This document shows, one piece after another, positions 62,001-64,000 of a DNA stretch of 64,000 nt. Under the pieces are notes generated by a model. It saw nothing but the letters and a program-made list of their open reading frames with translations. It did no database searches and was not told where the DNA came from. A program made the translations under genes and the position numbers. This DNA is from Euptelea pleiosperma (Eukaryota; Streptophyta; Magnoliopsida; Ranunculales; Eupteleaceae). The first letter of the stretch is position 1. Every line of letters begins with the position of its first letter. The stretch spans positions 6,103,700 to 6,167,699 of the forward strand of contig CM068547.1 of assembly GCA_035048495.1 (NCBI GenBank). Reading direction: 5' to 3'.

Positions 62001-63086
62001 AAACGTATTAAGGTTTTTAAAAATATCATCTGAAAGTACAGAAATGCCCTTGTAGAAATACCAGAAAAAAAATTTGGTCCGGGATCGCGTGTGTCCTGCA
62101 TGACAAAAGTATTTCCCTATGGACAAGTACTGTGCTATTGAATTCGAACCAAAATTCGAACAGCTACATAGCAGTTTGACAGATTTCTGATCAAAAAATT
62201 TGATACAGAATTCTGTGTTCGAACATGCATTACACATGAAGGACACTCGTCACCATATTTTGCTGAGCCATCTGATTTACCTTCAAATGATCGTTGCAAT
62301 AAGCAAATGGAACATTGAGCGGTGTCCAACAGGATTCGTCCATCGCGTCTTTGAAACCAGTCCCATTCTCTTTCAACGGTGATGCAGCAACTACAGAGGC
62401 AGTGTAGATGAATCTCTTAACGGTTCCTGATCTTATGCAAGATCCCATAATACTCTTCACCCCAGCTACCGAAGCCTCCGTAGTATCCTTGTGCTGTATT
62501 GGTTCATAATGTTACTACACACAAACAATTAAATCTTTCTGGATTTTACATTGATCGGACGGTTGGAATTGTCCGATCAACGCAACTTCTACTATAAGCT
62601 TTATAGCTCAAAGTCAAAGCACATAGAGCAAGGACTGAGATAGACAAACCTGAGAGCTTTGGGTGTTGTGTTGCAAAGGGGTGGCAACATGGAATACAAA
62701 CTCGCATCCTTCGATCGCTGGTTCGAATTCATCGGGATTATATATGTCAGCCTCAAACAACCGTAATCTAGAGTCAGCATCAGGAAGGCTCTTGAGGAGG
62801 CCTACCTTCTTAGGGTCATCTGCGATTCACCAAAGCAAAGTCAAGACGCGGAGGTTCTGGAGTAGAACTGGAAGTGACAGGATCACTAATCAAAAAAGTT
62901 GCAGGATAAAAAATTTTCTAAATAAAAAAAAAAAAAAAAGGGGTGAGAGGGAGGAAGAGAGAGAGAAAACCAACCTAGATTCCTTAGTGTTGCATGGACG
63001 ATATGCCCTTTCTCTAAGAGCTTCTTAACAAGCCAAGAACCAATATAACCTGCACCTCCTGTCACACAAACCTTGCTGCTGTTCAT
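59047..63086 (-). CDS. NAD(P)-dependent reductase, DFR/ANR-like (SDR extended family), five exons
   Basis: Exons by descending coordinate are 63086-62975, 62819-62650, 62493-62281, 61422-61043 and 59188-59047. They join to 1017 nt, or 338 aa plus stop, close to family length. The Rossmann dinucleotide site is [20 protein letters not shown] (residues 8-27). The catalytic Ser lies in [10 protein letters not shown], and the YxxxK pair is Y167-K171 in [23 protein letters not shown] and GRYLCAS are typical of the dihydroflavonol/anthocyanidin/cinnamoyl reductase group. The closest family I recall is anthocyanidin-reductase-like and HC-toxin-reductase-like proteins. It is probably a cytosolic reductase of a flavonoid or related carbonyl substrate, which cannot be fixed. 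The exon 4 donor (AAGA|GTATGA) was chosen because it restores frame and fits homologues. Intron 4 is about 1.85 kb and holds two MITEs; intron 3 holds another. Confidence 0.92.
59396..59680. mobile_element. Tourist-like MITE monomer in reductase intron 4
   Basis: This 285-bp element runs from GGGTGTGTTTGGGAACACGA to TTGCCAAACGGCCCC and is flanked by TTA (59393-59395, 59681-59683). It is the single-unit relative of the dimer at 18354-18898. Confidence 0.85.
59756..60582. mobile_element. Long-TIR Mutator-like MITE ('GACATAC' family), copy 3, in reductase intron 4
   Basis: GGGAATTTTTGACATACCC and GATGTCAAAAATTACC are its ends, with CGAGTTGACC / GGTCAACTCGGG inner arms. Both flanks are T runs, so a T9 TSD is possible but uninformative. 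Confidence 0.8.
61530..61765. repeat. Palindromic-core relative in reductase intron 3
   Basis: CATGAATGTTTGACC and GTCAAACATTCGTCGAG are facing arms around TTCATCATGGGCTTCATGAA. TGATACAGAAGTCC to its left recalls the outer repeat at 3160-3680. Confidence 0.6.
61790..62060. repeat. Possible LTR fragment in reductase intron 3
   Basis: CAATCAATTTATGTGGTTCGGCCAAAACCTAC resembles the TTATGTGGTTCC phrase near the Copia remnant (about 25960). No matching partner is seen, so at most it is a solo remnant. Confidence 0.35.
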
Positions 63087-63934
63087 CTTTTCGATTGCAA
63101 ATGTAAGTCACTTTTGGTTGTGTGAGCTAGCTAGATCCAAAGGGCAATCCACATTATACAAGTATAAGATCACATGACCAGCTTATAAAAATAAAAATCA
63201 CGACGACCTTAATTGTCTCAATAGATAGATTTGGTCGGCTAACAAACAAAAACTAAATAGAAAATTTAAGTCATACGCGCCGTAGTACGTACCCCATTAC
63301 TGTCTGCCTGTTGCCTTGTAGACCGGGTCTCTTGAATGGCACATTTTTTTTTGTCTGATTATCCGTGGGATACCATTTTCTTTATGAAATATATATATGG
63401 AAATAATCTCGGAGTTTGGTATCCACGCGGATCATGATCAAGATATCCACTGCCCACGAGGCAACAACTATTTTAACCTTTGCAGTTGTTGTTTCCGATA
63501 AATCTATTGAATCCAATGGTCAATGACCTCAACTGTATACTAGTTTTTTTTTTTTTTTTTTTTTTTGTGGTCTGGCGGGGTAGCATTTTCCTATTTGTTA
63601 ATAAGAAAACGTCGCGATCACCCCAACCAACTGGGGTATTTCGCCGTTTGCCGCCTTTGTTTCTATTAACGACATATGCGGCGACTTTTCTTAATATTTT
63701 TTCTTTCTTTGTCTTTTAACTGCCCATCGAGTTGCCACAATGTTTCAACTTCACCCCTTCAGTTACTAAATTTTCAAAACTAACCCGTGTTTACAAAGAA
63801 ACGCCCCTCCACACCCTTTAGAATACTCTGTGATTACGTTCCAAAACACTTGCCGTCCATTAATTTATTTAACGGTTGTGATGCTAACAGCTATACCTGA
63901 TGCTTTTTGGCCTTAGCTAACGCGTTTGTGTTCT
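63087..63934. other. Upstream region of the reductase gene
   Basis: Presumed promoter, with a long T tract at 63544-63566. No confident TATA box or named site can be given. Confidence 0.35.
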
Positions 63935-64000
63935 TGTTTGATGATTTTTAGCCGTTTGTTTTAGTACTAAAAAGAAGGCTAATATCACGCCTTAAAAACT
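63935..64000. repeat. Start of a palindromic-core copy, cut by the window edge
   Basis: GATGATTTTTAGCCGTTTGTTTTAGTACT matches the left part of the core at 54673-54700. Confidence 0.55.

Overview
The window is AT-rich nuclear DNA from a flowering plant. It carries a plant polyubiquitin gene with an intron in its leader, a six-exon SWEET gene, an R3-MYB gene, a group III WRKY gene and a DFR/ANR-like reductase, all with ordinary plant introns. The rest is intergenic DNA packed with small transposons and decayed Copia and LINE pieces. I cannot name the species. The gene spacing and repeat style would fit a magnoliid or another non-grass angiosperm, but that is a guess.

Layout: 1-4.0 kb, MITEs and palindromic repeats. 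4.18-7.2 kb, polyubiquitin gene (+) with promoter, a 1.8 kb leader intron and five ubiquitin units. 7.2-12 kb, MITEs, two of them with perfect 9-bp target-site duplications (TSDs). 12.07-14.65 kb, SWEET sugar transporter (-), six exons, 249 aa. 14.9-28.4 kb, repeats: a hAT-like element carrying an RNase H fragment, an LTR-like direct repeat, a dimeric Tourist MITE and a Copia pseudogene. 28.62-29.29 kb, CPC/TRY-type R3-MYB (+), 85 aa. 29.3-51.5 kb, nested repeats with LINE and Copia remnants. 52.5-54.0 kb, group III WRKY (+), 346 aa. 55.3-55.9 kb, a palindromic element with a long GA tract. 59.05-63.09 kb, DFR/ANR-like reductase (-), five exons, 338 aa, with MITEs inside its introns.

The five genes look independent, each with its own promoter; no cluster or shared pathway is evident. 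All five reading frames were joined by hand at consensus splice sites and stay open to a stop.

The most interesting content is the non-coding repeat population. (1) A short hAT-type family has termini CAAGGTTTAAAAG...CATG, 8-bp TSDs and an interior built from AACGG/CCGTT palindromes. About twelve copies fall into two subfamilies in which the repeated interior motif has switched together. (2) A palindromic core of about 250-330 bp recurs around twenty times and sits inside several different terminal-repeat types, one of which has a perfect 9-bp Mutator-like TSD. (3) Two further families also have perfect 9-bp TSDs, and several Tourist-like MITEs have TTA/TAA TSDs.
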